Counted from the first letter of the stretch, positions 1 to 10,115 are shown. The stretch is 39,371 bases of DNA from Candidatus Dojkabacteria bacterium (GCA_016932045.1 JAFGDO010000003.1:76115-115485), one strand, 5' to 3'. Notes: generated from the letters alone by a model not told the origin. Numbers and translations are program-made.

Positions 1-471
1 GATCCAGGTTCAATTGGAGATATATGTCCAATACTTGCTTATTTTAAGGGATGGGACGAATCAGAAGAAACCCCATGTGAAAAATGGAGTGAATTCCAAT
101 ATAACTCAACTGGTTACCATTACTTTGGTTGCACAAAAGGAGATATCGGTTTAGGTAGTCAAAGTTATTATTATGGTCCGACAAATCATTGTGCAGGATA
201 TAAAGGATTCCTAAGAATTGTTAAAATAAATACTCCAACTGAAGATTTTCCCGGTATTATGTTAGTTTTAGAAGTTGTGAATTCACAATCTAACGATCTT
301 GCATTAACCGGAAAAGAAACAGAAAGTATAGAAGGTGAAGATATGGCCTCATCTTATCTAGATATATGGAACAGTATAAAAGCTGACATTGAAACTACTG
401 GTGATTATCTAACAACAAAACAGTTAGAAGAATTTGATACATTCTTGAGTACAATTGAGTTTGTTGAGTAA
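1..471 (+). CDS. Cys-containing protein, 5'-truncated by the window edge, function unknown
   Basis: Frame 1 is open from base 1 (DPGSIGDICPILAYFKGWDESEETPCEKW...) through the listed 259..471 ORF to the stop; the listed ORF is only its 3' part. Confidence 0.6.
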   Translation, partial: DPGSIGDICPILAYFKGWDESEETPCEKWSEFQYNSTGYHYFGCTKGDIGLGSQSYYYGPTNHCAGYKGFLRIVKINTPTEDFPGIMLVLEVVNSQSNDLALTGKETESIEGEDMASSYLDIWNSIKADIETTGDYLTTKQLEEFDTFLSTIEFVE

Positions 472-547
472 ATACTTTGTCGGATTATTTTTCTTTTCTG
501 CTTCATTTTATAACTTTCTTTTATTTATCTTAACAATTACCGGGTAA

Positions 548-718
548 TACGAAACAAGAACACTAAATTATGGTGGTATTCATCGGTGGGATAAGTATCT
601 AGCGAAAGATGTAAAAACAAATAATTACCTGGAAATCTTCTTTGGCATTATCATTATGCACATCGCATTCGCATCGGCCTCACTAATTCTCTGCTCTTTA
701 ATATTTTCAGCTCTCTAA
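548..718 (+). other. Open stretch without an obvious start codon, membrane-segment-like (YGGIHRWDKYLAKDVKTNNYLEIFFGIIIMHIAFASASLILCSLIFSAL); possible gene remnant
   Basis: 57 open codons with a hydrophobic tail; no ATG near the 5' end. Confidence 0.25.
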
Positions 719-770
719 GTTTAAGTCTATTATTTCTTTAATTATACAACCCTGCAGTAGTATAAAAAAT

Positions 771-962
771 CTAACACCCATCATAAGAACTAAATGGCCC
801 TATGTATATACAGCCGCCACGTCCTTGAGTATCTAGGTCAAGATATCCTATTGATCCAAAACAGCATGCACAAAGACCACAGACAAGAAGGACAAAAGTG
901 ACTAGAACGATAATAATGATTTTAAGAGTTTTCTTTGAAACTCCCGATTTCTTTTCCTCCAT
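771..962 (-). CDS. Small single-TM protein (KK-rich N-terminus, Cys-rich TM)
   Basis: MEEKKSGVSKKTLKIIIIVLVTFVLLVCGLCACC; same N-terminal style as the 9002 and 10201 proteins. Confidence 0.5.
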   Translation of the reverse strand: MEEKKSGVSKKTLKIIIIVLVTFVLLVCGLCACCFGSIGYLDLDTQGRGGCIYIGPFSSYDGC

Positions 963-1013
963 AATGAGAATTTAAAATTTAAAGTTTATAAGATACACCA
1001 AATTATAAAAAAA

Positions 1014-1460
1014 TTAATATATCTCAAAAGTACAACCTCCGCTTTGATAATCCTTCCCTGCCTCCACCTCACATTCTGAAGAGTACAGCAAGTAACCTTT
1101 GCAAAAGACTTCCGCCCACTTTGTCTCGGCAGTTATCTCTGACTTGTATTTCCCGGATTCCTCAAAGCTCACAATCTGTATCTCTAGCCTATCTAAATTA
1201 TTATTGACAAAGGTCTGATCAAGCACAGTTTCACCATCCTTCTCTACTTTATATTGGACTTTATCAATCTCAGCGAAGCCCTTACGTATCTTATTGATGG
1301 AAACATAATCACCTAGCGGAGAAGTTGTGTGTGAAGCCTTCAAGCCGTTTGTAAGAAAAGTATATACCCCAGAAAAATATATGAATAAATAAAAAAGTGC
1401 AACACAAAAAAGAGGAATTAAAATTACTAAAAGCAGTTTTTTTATATTCATTTCAAACAC
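1014..1460 (-). CDS. Membrane-anchored extracytoplasmic protein, unknown
   Basis: N-terminal TM followed by a polar domain with paired Cys. Confidence 0.6.
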   Translation of the reverse strand: MFEMNIKKLLLVILIPLFCVALFYLFIYFSGVYTFLTNGLKASHTTSPLGDYVSINKIRKGFAEIDKVQYKVEKDGETVLDQTFVNNNLDRLEIQIVSFEESGKYKSEITAETKWAEVFCKGYLLYSSECEVEAGKDYQSGGCTFEIY

Positions 1461-1688
1461 GAAGTATAAAATTAAACAAAAGATATATTTACTTTACAAT
1501 TTTAAAGAAACCAAGTCTATCACATTGTACCATAAAGGAAGTTATAGGTCCGCTCTTCGCTTTGAAATGGGAAGTTAAAAAGTAAAGGGTAACAGCAATG
1601 AAACAATGAAGCAGTTTAACAAAACAACCATCTAGCCTTCTGCCTACAGCTTGTCAGTTTGTTTTTTTCCAGTATTAAGTATGCAGTC

Positions 1689-2882
1689 TCATCGGTTTGC
1701 TGCCTCCCCCATCGCCCACAAAAGAACTGCACCTCTAAAATCAGCTTCACTATCTACTTTCTCCACATTGAAAAAGGGTATTCTTTCAACCCCAAAGTAA
1801 GATTCAACTTGCACCTTGACCAAATCCAAATACCCGGGGGCATTCCAGACCCCACCCCTTCCAACTAAAATTGCCCTTCCAGGATCTAAGTTTCGATGCT
1901 TGATAACACCAATAAACTGTTGAGCTGCTCCAAGTGCTGAAACTTTAAATACTTCGTCTGCTGCCCAACTAATCCTTTCTGCTTCCCCAATAGTACATCC
2001 AAGTTGCGATGCTAATTCTATACTTGCTTTGCCAAGTATTTCTAGCGCTATTCTCTTTGATGTATAACCTTCTAATCCTGTTAGCTTTTGGAAGAGTCTT
2101 GCTATTCCGGGTCCTGCAATCAGACTCTCTAAAGCCGGCTGACCACTATTTATCATCCTACTAACTGACGTTGGAATAGCTGTTCCATACATATCAAGCC
2201 ATCCAGTTTCAGCATGCCCCCACTCAGTAGGCATAATATAGCCTTCGCCATCTCTACCCAAAACAATATAACTAAAACCATTTCCCGTTCCCACTATCTG
2301 AAGAAGCAGAGAACAATCCAATCTATCTCTCTTTAAATCGAAAGAATCGATAAGGCTTACATTTGATAAGAGATAGTACATAGCTGCAGCTTGAGCGGCA
2401 ACTGCATCGTTTACGGCTATCCTCAAATTCTCTCCAAAAAACTCACGAAGATCGACTCCGCCATTCGCGCTACCTAGTTCAGCACGCAGCTCCGGTAAAT
2501 TTGTAGGAAACCAAGTAGTTCCCTCTAGAGGCCCTGCTACAGTTATACAGACCGGACAATTCCTGCCTTGAATCAATCTTAAAGCTTCAATATAAGCCGC
2601 CTCCGTGGCACCCTTTTCAAGATTTACTGCCCAAACTCCTTCGTAACGGAGTACTTTTAGTCCAGAGGCTAAATTAAGAATTCGCCTAGCATTTAAATTT
2701 GTACCGCCTATATTTATTGCTACTCCATTTTGCCCGATAACCTTTCTCAAACCTTCCTGCATTTTATTAAATGACACCGGAAATTGAGCACCCTCAAATG
2801 TTTCTCTTTGTTCACCGTAATAAGCAGGCGGGAATTGAACCTGAGCAAGCTCAAACCATGGACAATGTTCACTTTCGCTCAT
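1689..2882 (-). CDS. ROK/hexokinase-like sugar kinase (ASKHA fold)
   Basis: INIGGTNLNARR phosphate-1-like motif, AGPLEG, VNDAVAA, QIVGTGNGFSYIVLG, EWGHAE. Confidence 0.65.
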   Translation of the reverse strand: MSESEHCPWFELAQVQFPPAYYGEQRETFEGAQFPVSFNKMQEGLRKVIGQNGVAINIGGTNLNARRILNLASGLKVLRYEGVWAVNLEKGATEAAYIEALRLIQGRNCPVCITVAGPLEGTTWFPTNLPELRAELGSANGGVDLREFFGENLRIAVNDAVAAQAAAMYYLLSNVSLIDSFDLKRDRLDCSLLLQIVGTGNGFSYIVLGRDGEGYIMPTEWGHAETGWLDMYGTAIPTSVSRMINSGQPALESLIAGPGIARLFQKLTGLEGYTSKRIALEILGKASIELASQLGCTIGEAERISWAADEVFKVSALGAAQQFIGVIKHRNLDPGRAILVGRGGVWNAPGYLDLVKVQVESYFGVERIPFFNVEKVDSEADFRGAVLLWAMGEAANR

Positions 2883-3055
2883 ATAAAGGTGAGAAAAAAT
2901 TATCGAGGCAGCAAGTAACTATATCAACAATAAGACAATGTAGCAATTATCCGATTATACAAATATCCAATTATTTAATTAAGAATGAAAAATGAATAAT
3001 TAACAACAAGATAAAACAACAATGCTGCTACCTTTTTCACTGTTTAACTGCTTTG

Positions 3056-3859
3056 CTACTTATCTGCTCCTGTTAAAAACTCCATCACATCCTCATCCTC
3101 CAGATTATTCGTAAGGAGAATTCTGTTTTTATGCATTTTCAGTATATAGCTCATCGCATCTTCCGACTCAATATCTTTCACTTCCTGTAATGTTCTCGAG
3201 GCTATCCATACTATTCTTATCTTGGCATACAAAGCCGCAAACAAATCCGCCCTTGAATCTGCAATGTAATATACATTCCTAATACTCCCATCATCGCTAT
3301 ACTCCGGCTTGAAATCTTCAATTTCTTTCTGGGTTGATGATATTGCAAGACTAATTAAATCAACTCTACTATATGCACTCTCTCCAAAATAGCCAAGTAG
3401 TTCTCCTTCTGAATCAATGAAGCTAGATCTTAGGAAATTCGCAATTCTCTGCTTGAGTACATTAGAAGGATTACCTGTAACCAAACGCAGTATATTGTCC
3501 TTTTTCTCCTTCAGTTTATCAATGAGTATCTCAGCATCTGGGTAATATAGGTCATATACAAATTCTTTATATTTCTTCATGTTCTTATACCAGGCCTCAC
3601 GAGCTAGATAAAACATTCTTTCAAACTCGGAGAATTTGTCTAAAGGAATGTGGAATAGATAAACTAAGTAATGAACAAGGTTCTTCTCTGTCGTTCCCCT
3701 TGTTTCATTAAATACTTTACTCCATTCTACCTCTATCTTCTTGATGTCTATTCCAAGATTTTTTGCAGCCTGTTCAGCAGCATACGTCATGCTGTCGTAA
3801 GCATTTAGATTGCTCTTGCAAATTGTTCCATCGTGATCAAAGAGTATTAGTTTCTTCAC
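3056..3859 (-). CDS. HAD-superfamily hydrolase
   Basis: MKKLILFDHDGTICKSN motif I; VTGNPSN motif-II-like; YIADSRADLFAA motif-IV-like. Confidence 0.75.
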   Translation of the reverse strand: MKKLILFDHDGTICKSNLNAYDSMTYAAEQAAKNLGIDIKKIEVEWSKVFNETRGTTEKNLVHYLVYLFHIPLDKFSEFERMFYLAREAWYKNMKKYKEFVYDLYYPDAEILIDKLKEKKDNILRLVTGNPSNVLKQRIANFLRSSFIDSEGELLGYFGESAYSRVDLISLAISSTQKEIEDFKPEYSDDGSIRNVYYIADSRADLFAALYAKIRIVWIASRTLQEVKDIESEDAMSYILKMHKNRILLTNNLEDEDVMEFLTGADK

Positions 3860-3998
3860 CTACATCAATATTTAAAGAATAGATATTGTGATTATACAAT
3901 ATTATGGGATCAAATTCTATAATAAAGGCTTAAAAAGATGACTAAAAAAAGCACACTCTCCACTTCGCATTCTTACTTACTAAGGACCTACTTTAGTT

Positions 3999-5915
3999 TT
4001 ATTCTTTGAGGTTTAGAATCCGCGGAGATGTAACTATAAACATAAAAACAAACATCACTGCAATGCCCAAGATTACTTCCTTAAGAACAGACTCCCCTGT
4101 TTCTGGCAATATAGGCTGTTCCGGCACCTGCTGTAAAAGCTCATAAGCTCCGGCGTCACATCTTCCACCAGGAGGACTTGGACGCTCACTTCCTCTCTGA
4201 TCCATAGGATCCTCCATGTCACCGCAATCTGCATTCGCTATACTGTCAACTGCTATACTCGATGCACCCAAGGCGTGAGTATCCGTACTGCCCCCATTCA
4301 TCTGAAGCGGTCCGAGAGCAAGCAGTGCAGCTGCTACTCCCGTCCTATCAGACGGCTGATTGAGTCCACATGTATCTCCAGTTTCAATATTATACCCGCT
4401 TGAGGTTACTGTAGCACTAATAATATTGCATGTTCCGTCAATAATTGAACGTTGGATATCAGCTGTACTCGCCCATTGTATATCCAGGCCCATACCACTA
4501 TGATTTGTAAGAGTTACATAATCCATAGTAAGCTCAGAAGCATCTGTTGCATATATGCCATCATCCACATTGCTGCTTACAGTAGAATTTAGTAAGTGCA
4601 AACCACCAGTATTTAAATAAGCCCCCGCACCACTCCCTTGGCCCCACAGAAAATTCCCCGCTATTGTAGTTCTTTCTGCATAGGTAACTCCCCCTGATAC
4701 ATACAATCCTCCGCCATTAGTTGATACATTTTCAAGCACCTCAGAATTATAGAGTATAACAGTTGTCCACGAAGTATCATATATGCCACCACCCATGGAA
4801 CCCGATGTATTGTCATAAATCCGCACCCTATTAAGAACAGATGTCCCTGCATTGTAGATTCCTCCGCCAGATGTAGTTGCATCATTGCTTGCAATAACCG
4901 TAAAGCCGTCACCGACAAGGGGATTCGGAGCAGTGAATAAGCTCCCTGTACCAGCTATATAGATACCTCCGCCATCCATAGTTGCATTATTCATAAGAAA
5001 TGACATCCCCCAGTCTGATTCTCCATCATACGATACATTCCCCTCATTATACATACCTCCACCCATCGCTGCTTCATTCATAAAAAATGTCGTCATTGAC
5101 CCAATCAAGGCACTTGCGTCTGAATCTATGAAAATCCCACCTCCTAATGTGGTTGCTGTATTTAGGTCTATATAATCAAAAGCAAGACGTGCAGTGCCAT
5201 TTTCAAGATAAATACCAGCTCCTTCAACGGCATTATTGAGAGTGATTGTTGTATTCAAGATATCTAAATATGAACCATCTGCATAAATTCCCCCGCCTAA
5301 GGCTGCAGCCGGCATAGTACTTGAATTAATATAACAATATGTTATCTCAGAATATGTTGCCCCGATATAGATATTTCCTGCTCCATTTTGTACTCTGATA
5401 TTATTAAAACGAGTAAATTCTACAGAATTATCGACATCAAAGACGCGTTCATTAGTACCTCCAATGGTTACTCCATCAATGATAGTTGTAGAACTACTTG
5501 CTCCTTCAATCCAGATATTTGAAAGTATATCTAAATCTCCTGCTGCATTGGTTTCGTCACTTCCAATGAGTGTTAAAACGTATGATCCTGCCGGGACATT
5601 TATACGGTCAACAGAAAACGTACCCCATCTAGTATCTACTGATGTAGCATCATCTCCAGCTGAACATCCGTCTACAACAGCATTCGTGTTTGCCGCTGTG
5701 ATAGCTTCTCTAAGCGAGCATAGTCCATCAATAGCCGACTCAACTGTAGTATTTACGGTAATTTCTGCAGCATAAACAGGGTTATGTTTTGAGGACAGAA
5801 TCGTAAAAAAAGAGATTGAAATAAGTAGAATAAAATATCTGTAGTAATTTCTCACGAAGCGGGTAGTAATTAACTTATAATTATAAAAGTATAATACATT
5901 TTGAGAATATTTCAA
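3999..5915 (-). CDS. Secreted parallel beta-helix (CSLREAITAAN) surface protein with C-terminal LPETG + TM
   Basis: Signal/TM N-terminus, CSLREAITAAN, repeated GGGIY turns, and LPETG (4095..4109) followed by a hydrophobic segment. Confidence 0.8.
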   Translation of the reverse strand: MKYSQNVLYFYNYKLITTRFVRNYYRYFILLISISFFTILSSKHNPVYAAEITVNTTVESAIDGLCSLREAITAANTNAVVDGCSAGDDATSVDTRWGTFSVDRINVPAGSYVLTLIGSDETNAAGDLDILSNIWIEGASSSTTIIDGVTIGGTNERVFDVDNSVEFTRFNNIRVQNGAGNIYIGATYSEITYCYINSSTMPAAALGGGIYADGSYLDILNTTITLNNAVEGAGIYLENGTARLAFDYIDLNTATTLGGGIFIDSDASALIGSMTTFFMNEAAMGGGMYNEGNVSYDGESDWGMSFLMNNATMDGGGIYIAGTGSLFTAPNPLVGDGFTVIASNDATTSGGGIYNAGTSVLNRVRIYDNTSGSMGGGIYDTSWTTVILYNSEVLENVSTNGGGLYVSGGVTYAERTTIAGNFLWGQGSGAGAYLNTGGLHLLNSTVSSNVDDGIYATDASELTMDYVTLTNHSGMGLDIQWASTADIQRSIIDGTCNIISATVTSSGYNIETGDTCGLNQPSDRTGVAAALLALGPLQMNGGSTDTHALGASSIAVDSIANADCGDMEDPMDQRGSERPSPPGGRCDAGAYELLQQVPEQPILPETGESVLKEVILGIAVMFVFMFIVTSPRILNLKE

Positions 5916-6012
5916 GCGGAATTGTAGAGGAAATATTTTACTTTTTGGTAGTTCTACATCGACACCATTGATTTTACAAAATATCTCTTATTTATAGTAT
6001 AATCTACCCGCA

Positions 6013-6354
6013 ATGGACGAAATTCCCAGTTTCATACCAGGTGATACTGAACAGCCCCCAGATCCTGGACGCCGTTTTGCTACCGTTGGACTTATTCTTT
6101 TCCCTTTTGGAGTATCTGCACTTCTTACAGGTTGTGAATCTTCTGATGGAACTAACTCTTATCACTATGCTGTTATTTACCGAGATAAAAATGGTAATGC
6201 TTATGTGAGTTCCGGAACAGCAAGCCTTTCTAATCACGACTGTCCAGATCCTCCAGAAGGACATACATGGGTCTCTGGAACATGCACTGTAAGTTCAGGA
6301 CCAATTGATATGGATCACTATCGGGAAAAACATAAGGGCATATTAAATCCTTAA
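6013..6354 (+). CDS. Small lipoprotein-like or membrane protein, unknown
   Basis: FATVGLILFPFGVSALLTGCESSDG; TATAAT at ~5997 only ~10 nt before the ATG. Confidence 0.55.
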   Translation: MDEIPSFIPGDTEQPPDPGRRFATVGLILFPFGVSALLTGCESSDGTNSYHYAVIYRDKNGNAYVSSGTASLSNHDCPDPPEGHTWVSGTCTVSSGPIDMDHYREKHKGILNP

Positions 6355-6393
6355 AACCCTCCCCCGGCATTTATCTGTATACTCAAAACTGAT

Positions 6394-7215
6394 ATGCTAT
6401 TGCATAAATTACTTTATAAAATCTTACCAGTCATGGATGAAGTTTATAAATATAATCTCAAAAGATGGGAATCTCTTGCTGCTGCAAATGCTTTATTCAC
6501 AAAACCTGTTAAAGATTTAACAAAGAAACAATCAAGGGAATATATTGATCCAGAAAATATATTAGGAAAAATAGAGGGGAAGCAAGTGTTGTGTCTTGCA
6601 GGTGGTGGAGGTCAACAATCGATAGCTTTCGCACTACTTGGTGCAGACGTTACTGTTTTTGATATCTCCCCTGCTCAACTAGATAAGGATCTTAATACAA
6701 GTAGAAAATATAATGTAGAGTTATCCATTCAGCAGGGTGATATGAGAGATTTATCATGTTTCGGAAAGAAAAAATTCGACATCATTTATCAACCTTTTTC
6801 ATTAAACTTTGTTCCTGATTGCTCTCTTGTATTCAGGGAAGTTTCAAGAATAACAAAAAGTCGAGGTATTTATACATTCATGTGCTCGAATCCATTCTTC
6901 ACAGGAATTACTGAGAAGAACTGGAATGGTAAGGGTATTGTATTAAACTCCGAGTATAAGGAAGGAGAGAAAGTTAGTTATAGTGACCAAGATTGGGTTT
7001 TTACCAAAAGTACAAAAAGCAAAGATAAGATAAACCCTCCAGTTGAATACCGTCAAACTCTTTCAAAATTGATAAATAGTCTATATGAAAACGCGTTCAC
7101 TCTATTTCATCTCACAGAATACATCTCTGAAACCAAGAATCCAAAAAAGGGAAGCTGGGAGTATCTTACAAAAATTGCTCCACCTTGGCTCACTTTTTGG
7201 ACAAGAAGAAAATAA
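6394..7215 (+). CDS. Class I SAM-dependent methyltransferase
   Basis: VLCLAGGGGQQSIAFALLGADVTVFDIS motif I. Confidence 0.75.
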   Translation: MLLHKLLYKILPVMDEVYKYNLKRWESLAAANALFTKPVKDLTKKQSREYIDPENILGKIEGKQVLCLAGGGGQQSIAFALLGADVTVFDISPAQLDKDLNTSRKYNVELSIQQGDMRDLSCFGKKKFDIIYQPFSLNFVPDCSLVFREVSRITKSRGIYTFMCSNPFFTGITEKNWNGKGIVLNSEYKEGEKVSYSDQDWVFTKSTKSKDKINPPVEYRQTLSKLINSLYENAFTLFHLTEYISETKNPKKGSWEYLTKIAPPWLTFWTRRK

Positions 7216-7274
7216 AAACGGAGCATAGTGACCATCTGTCCGCTTTTGTTTGAAAGTAGGAGTATTATTCAAAT

Positions 7275-7420
7275 TCGCCTGCACTGAGCTTGCAAGATGA
7301 GTTGATCGAATCTTATTGTGGTGGCCTGCCATGAGCGAATTCCGCTATGCGGGACGAGCCGAATGGAGTATTCCCCCACTACGCCTAAACTTCCCGAGTT
7401 CTGATTCCCAATATGCATTT
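7275..7420 (+). repeat. Dispersed ~150-bp element, copy A
   Basis: Near-identical to copy C from TCGAATCTTATTGTGGTGGCCTGCCATGAGCGAATTCCGCTATGCGGGACGAGCCGAATGGAGTATTCCCC onward. Confidence 0.85.
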
Positions 7421-7518
7421 AAGCTTAAAAAGTGAAAAAGGATAACTGAACAGTTTTTACTTCACCTACAAGACCATCACGTGTATAATTTACCTTAATA
7501 AGATGACACATTTCTTTC

Positions 7519-8265
7519 ATGAACCAATGGGATATTTTAAGCGAATTCTTTGACGTTAGAGTTAAGGGCGATAAAGTGCAGGGGGGCGCTATGGACAACA
7601 TACTCATAGCCTGGCCTCCGATTATTAAATGTATAAGAGAGCATTTTCCAAAACGCAAAGGATTAGAAGCACTAGACTTTGGCTGTGGTGTCGGCGAATT
7701 CTGTTATAAATTATCTAAAATGGGATTTAAAGTTACTGGAACTGACAACTCTGCGAAGATGATAGAAAAAGCAGGTTCCTATTTACCAAAAGAAATAATG
7801 TTGATAAAAGGAGAGTCAGACGAATTATTAACAAGAAAGAAATATGATTTAATAACCTCTATTCAGACCTTACAATTTATAAGAAACATCCGAAAGACTA
7901 TTGCACATCTAGATAAAGCATTAAAACCAAACGGTTTACTCATATTTGCTGTTTTCAATCCACAGTTTGCCATAAACTGCATTAAAGAAAATGTACTGCT
8001 TGTTAATTTCGATTCTGATACACATCCAAAGGAGGGCTTTTTCTGTCTGGGAGATAAAATACGAATTCCAACATTCATACGTACAGCTAGCGAATATGAG
8101 AGGATGGTTACAGAAAGAGGCTATAAAAAGGTATTAGAAACTTATCCCCGTTTTACAAAAAAATTTCTTAAAAAGTATCCACTAAAGGTACCCCCAGACA
8201 AAATTGCCCCATCAAAAGACCCCGAATATATGATTCTGGGATTTGTAAAAAAGGTAAATAGGTAA
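7519..8265 (+). CDS. Class I SAM-dependent methyltransferase
   Basis: ALDFGCGVGEFCYKLSKMGFKVTGTDNS motif I. Confidence 0.8.
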   Translation: MNQWDILSEFFDVRVKGDKVQGGAMDNILIAWPPIIKCIREHFPKRKGLEALDFGCGVGEFCYKLSKMGFKVTGTDNSAKMIEKAGSYLPKEIMLIKGESDELLTRKKYDLITSIQTLQFIRNIRKTIAHLDKALKPNGLLIFAVFNPQFAINCIKENVLLVNFDSDTHPKEGFFCLGDKIRIPTFIRTASEYERMVTERGYKKVLETYPRFTKKFLKKYPLKVPPDKIAPSKDPEYMILGFVKKVNR

Positions 8266-8284
8266 AGAAAGCACAGTAGAAATA

Positions 8285-8313
8285 TTGAATGTCATCTATA
8301 ACCTTGATATAAT
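8285..8313 (+). promoter_or_regulatory. Putative sigma70-type promoter
   Basis: TTGAAT - 17 nt - TATAAT upstream of ORF 8342. Confidence 0.5.
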
Positions 8314-8341
8314 AAGCCTAACTACTTTTTATAGTAGATGA

Positions 8342-8629
8342 ATGACAGAGTGTCCTGAAACACAAACACATCCAGAGGGAGTGGATCTTATGCCTAACCA
8401 AATAAAAGTCACAGCTGAAAGAGCATTACCCGTTACTTTCTGCGGCGATGATAAGTGGACTGTTTCATCATTCACAGAAATACCACTAACCGACGTGCAA
8501 GCACGGTTTGTAATAAGTCCTTTTTGCCTTAACATACCATTGCATTCCCCAGGAGTAGATCCTGATATAATCGATTGGCAACCTATATGGGTAGAAGATA
8601 ATCAAACGTTCTATTTAGCAGAATTTTAA
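8342..8629 (+). CDS. Hypothetical protein, 95 aa
   Basis: ORF with an upstream promoter-like sequence. Confidence 0.45.
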   Translation: MTECPETQTHPEGVDLMPNQIKVTAERALPVTFCGDDKWTVSSFTEIPLTDVQARFVISPFCLNIPLHSPGVDPDIIDWQPIWVEDNQTFYLAEF

Positions 8630-8754
8630 ACACTAGAATTCCGTTCTACAGTAAAACAACTAGATATAAAGACTTCATCCTGCTGAATAGAAGTACGAGG
8701 ATAATGGAAACAGTTGAGAATTTTAAGACCGTTGGCCTTAATTTCTCCAAATTT

Positions 8755-8915
8755 GCTTGCATTGAGATCTTGAGATGAATTGGTAAAACCTTGTCGAAGT
8801 GACCTGCCATGAGCGAGCTTCGAGTTTACGAGAAGCGAGTCGAATGGAATATTCCCCTACTACGCCTAAACTTCTCGAGTTCTAACGTCCAATATACTCT
8901 CGAGGAGAAAAAGTG
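8755..8915 (+). repeat. Dispersed ~150-bp element, copy B (divergent internal hairpin)
   Basis: Shares CCTGCCATGAGCGA...CGAATGGA.TATTCCCCTACTACGCCTAAACTTCTCGAGTTCT with A and C. Confidence 0.85.
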
Positions 8916-9001
8916 AAGATAGAAATTGGATAGTTGGAACTTTTTTACTTTTTCAATAATTATGTTATATTTTTATAAATATTAATTATAAAAAATTAAA
9001 C

Positions 9002-9937
9002 ATGCAGGAACCCGACACATCAACTACACCCCCTCAAGGTTTACCACAGGAACAAGCTCTTACACAACAACAACCTGTTCAAGAGAAGAAATCTAACAAA
9101 GTCTTAATAATAGCTGTGCTTGTTTTTACTTCCCTTCTATCTTGTGGTATTGGAGTTGGAGTCTATTGGTTCCTTACGAAAGATAAACAGGCCGAACCTG
9201 AACAAAAGAAAACGTGTTCGTACAATGATACTACTTACAATGATGGAGATACCTTTGATGCTGATGATGGTTGTAACCAGTGTTTATGTAATGACGGAGA
9301 AGTTACATGTACTTTGATGGCTTGTGAAAAAGAAGAAGCTGTAGAAGAAACAATTGAACCTATAGAGAGTTGGGAAACTTTTAAGAGTGTATTAGGTTAT
9401 GAATTTAAGTACCCAAGTAAGTGGTCAATCGATACTTCTCAAGCATTAAAATCAACAGATGACTTTCAGACAGGAGAAAGTGAAACGATTATTGTTACCA
9501 GTCCAGAGGGATATGCATTCAAGATAATGAATACATATGAAACATACTTATATCGAACAGCTTGTTACTTTGAAGGAGTCGATGAACCAAAACTAGGTGA
9601 AGACCCGCCCGCACCATACTACAAAACAGGTAACTTCCCATATTACTATAATAATATGCTTACATTGAAGGATACAAAGACTTTTGAATATGGTGGTGAG
9701 AATGTCGTTCGAGGCTATGTGGAATCTATCGAATCAGCTTATGGTGGCTACACACTTGACCCAAATACCTTAGTTGTATGTGAAAAAGATAAAGATTATA
9801 ATTTTTATCTACACACTATCGGAGGTCTTATCGTAAACTACACATCACCAACCGACAAACCTAGTGAAGATATTCTATCTGTCTTAGATAGGATTACTCA
9901 AACTGTAAAAAAACAAGACGATTATATGGGTACTTAA
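9002..9937 (+). CDS. Membrane-anchored protein with VWC-like Cys module and PsbP-like domain
   Basis: N-terminal P/Q-rich + TM; CSYNDTTYNDGDTFDADDGCNQCLCNDGEVTCTLMACE; then GYEFKYPSKWSID. Confidence 0.6.
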   Translation: MQEPDTSTTPPQGLPQEQALTQQQPVQEKKSNKVLIIAVLVFTSLLSCGIGVGVYWFLTKDKQAEPEQKKTCSYNDTTYNDGDTFDADDGCNQCLCNDGEVTCTLMACEKEEAVEETIEPIESWETFKSVLGYEFKYPSKWSIDTSQALKSTDDFQTGESETIIVTSPEGYAFKIMNTYETYLYRTACYFEGVDEPKLGEDPPAPYYKTGNFPYYYNNMLTLKDTKTFEYGGENVVRGYVESIESAYGGYTLDPNTLVVCEKDKDYNFYLHTIGGLIVNYTSPTDKPSEDILSVLDRITQTVKKQDDYMGT

Positions 9938-9962
9938 TCAGAATGGAGAATAGTGGATAAAG

Positions 9963-10115
9963 TCGCCTGCCATGAGCTCTTGAGATGAGCTAGTCGAATC
10001 TTATTGTGGTGGCCTGCCATGAGCGAATTCCGCTATGCGGGACGAGCCGAATGGAGTATTCCCCTACTACGCCTAAACTTCTCGAGTTCTGACATCCAAT
10101 ATACTCTTGCGGCAA
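9963..10115 (+). repeat. Dispersed ~150-bp element, copy C
   Basis: See copy A. Confidence 0.85.

Noticed and set aside
4661-4918. Minus-strand 85-aa ORF inside the beta-helix gene
   Set aside because: Out-of-frame overlap with a much stronger CDS on the same strand.
6004-6264. Minus-strand 86-aa ORF overlapping 6013..6354
   Set aside because: The plus-strand ORF has a promoter-like sequence and a TM/lipobox-like N-terminus; the antisense ORF does not look protein-like.
7275-10115. Integron attC sites and cassette array
   Set aside because: The repeats contain CGCCTAAAC but no convincing RYYYAAC/GTTRRRY pair closing the element, and no integrase is in the window.
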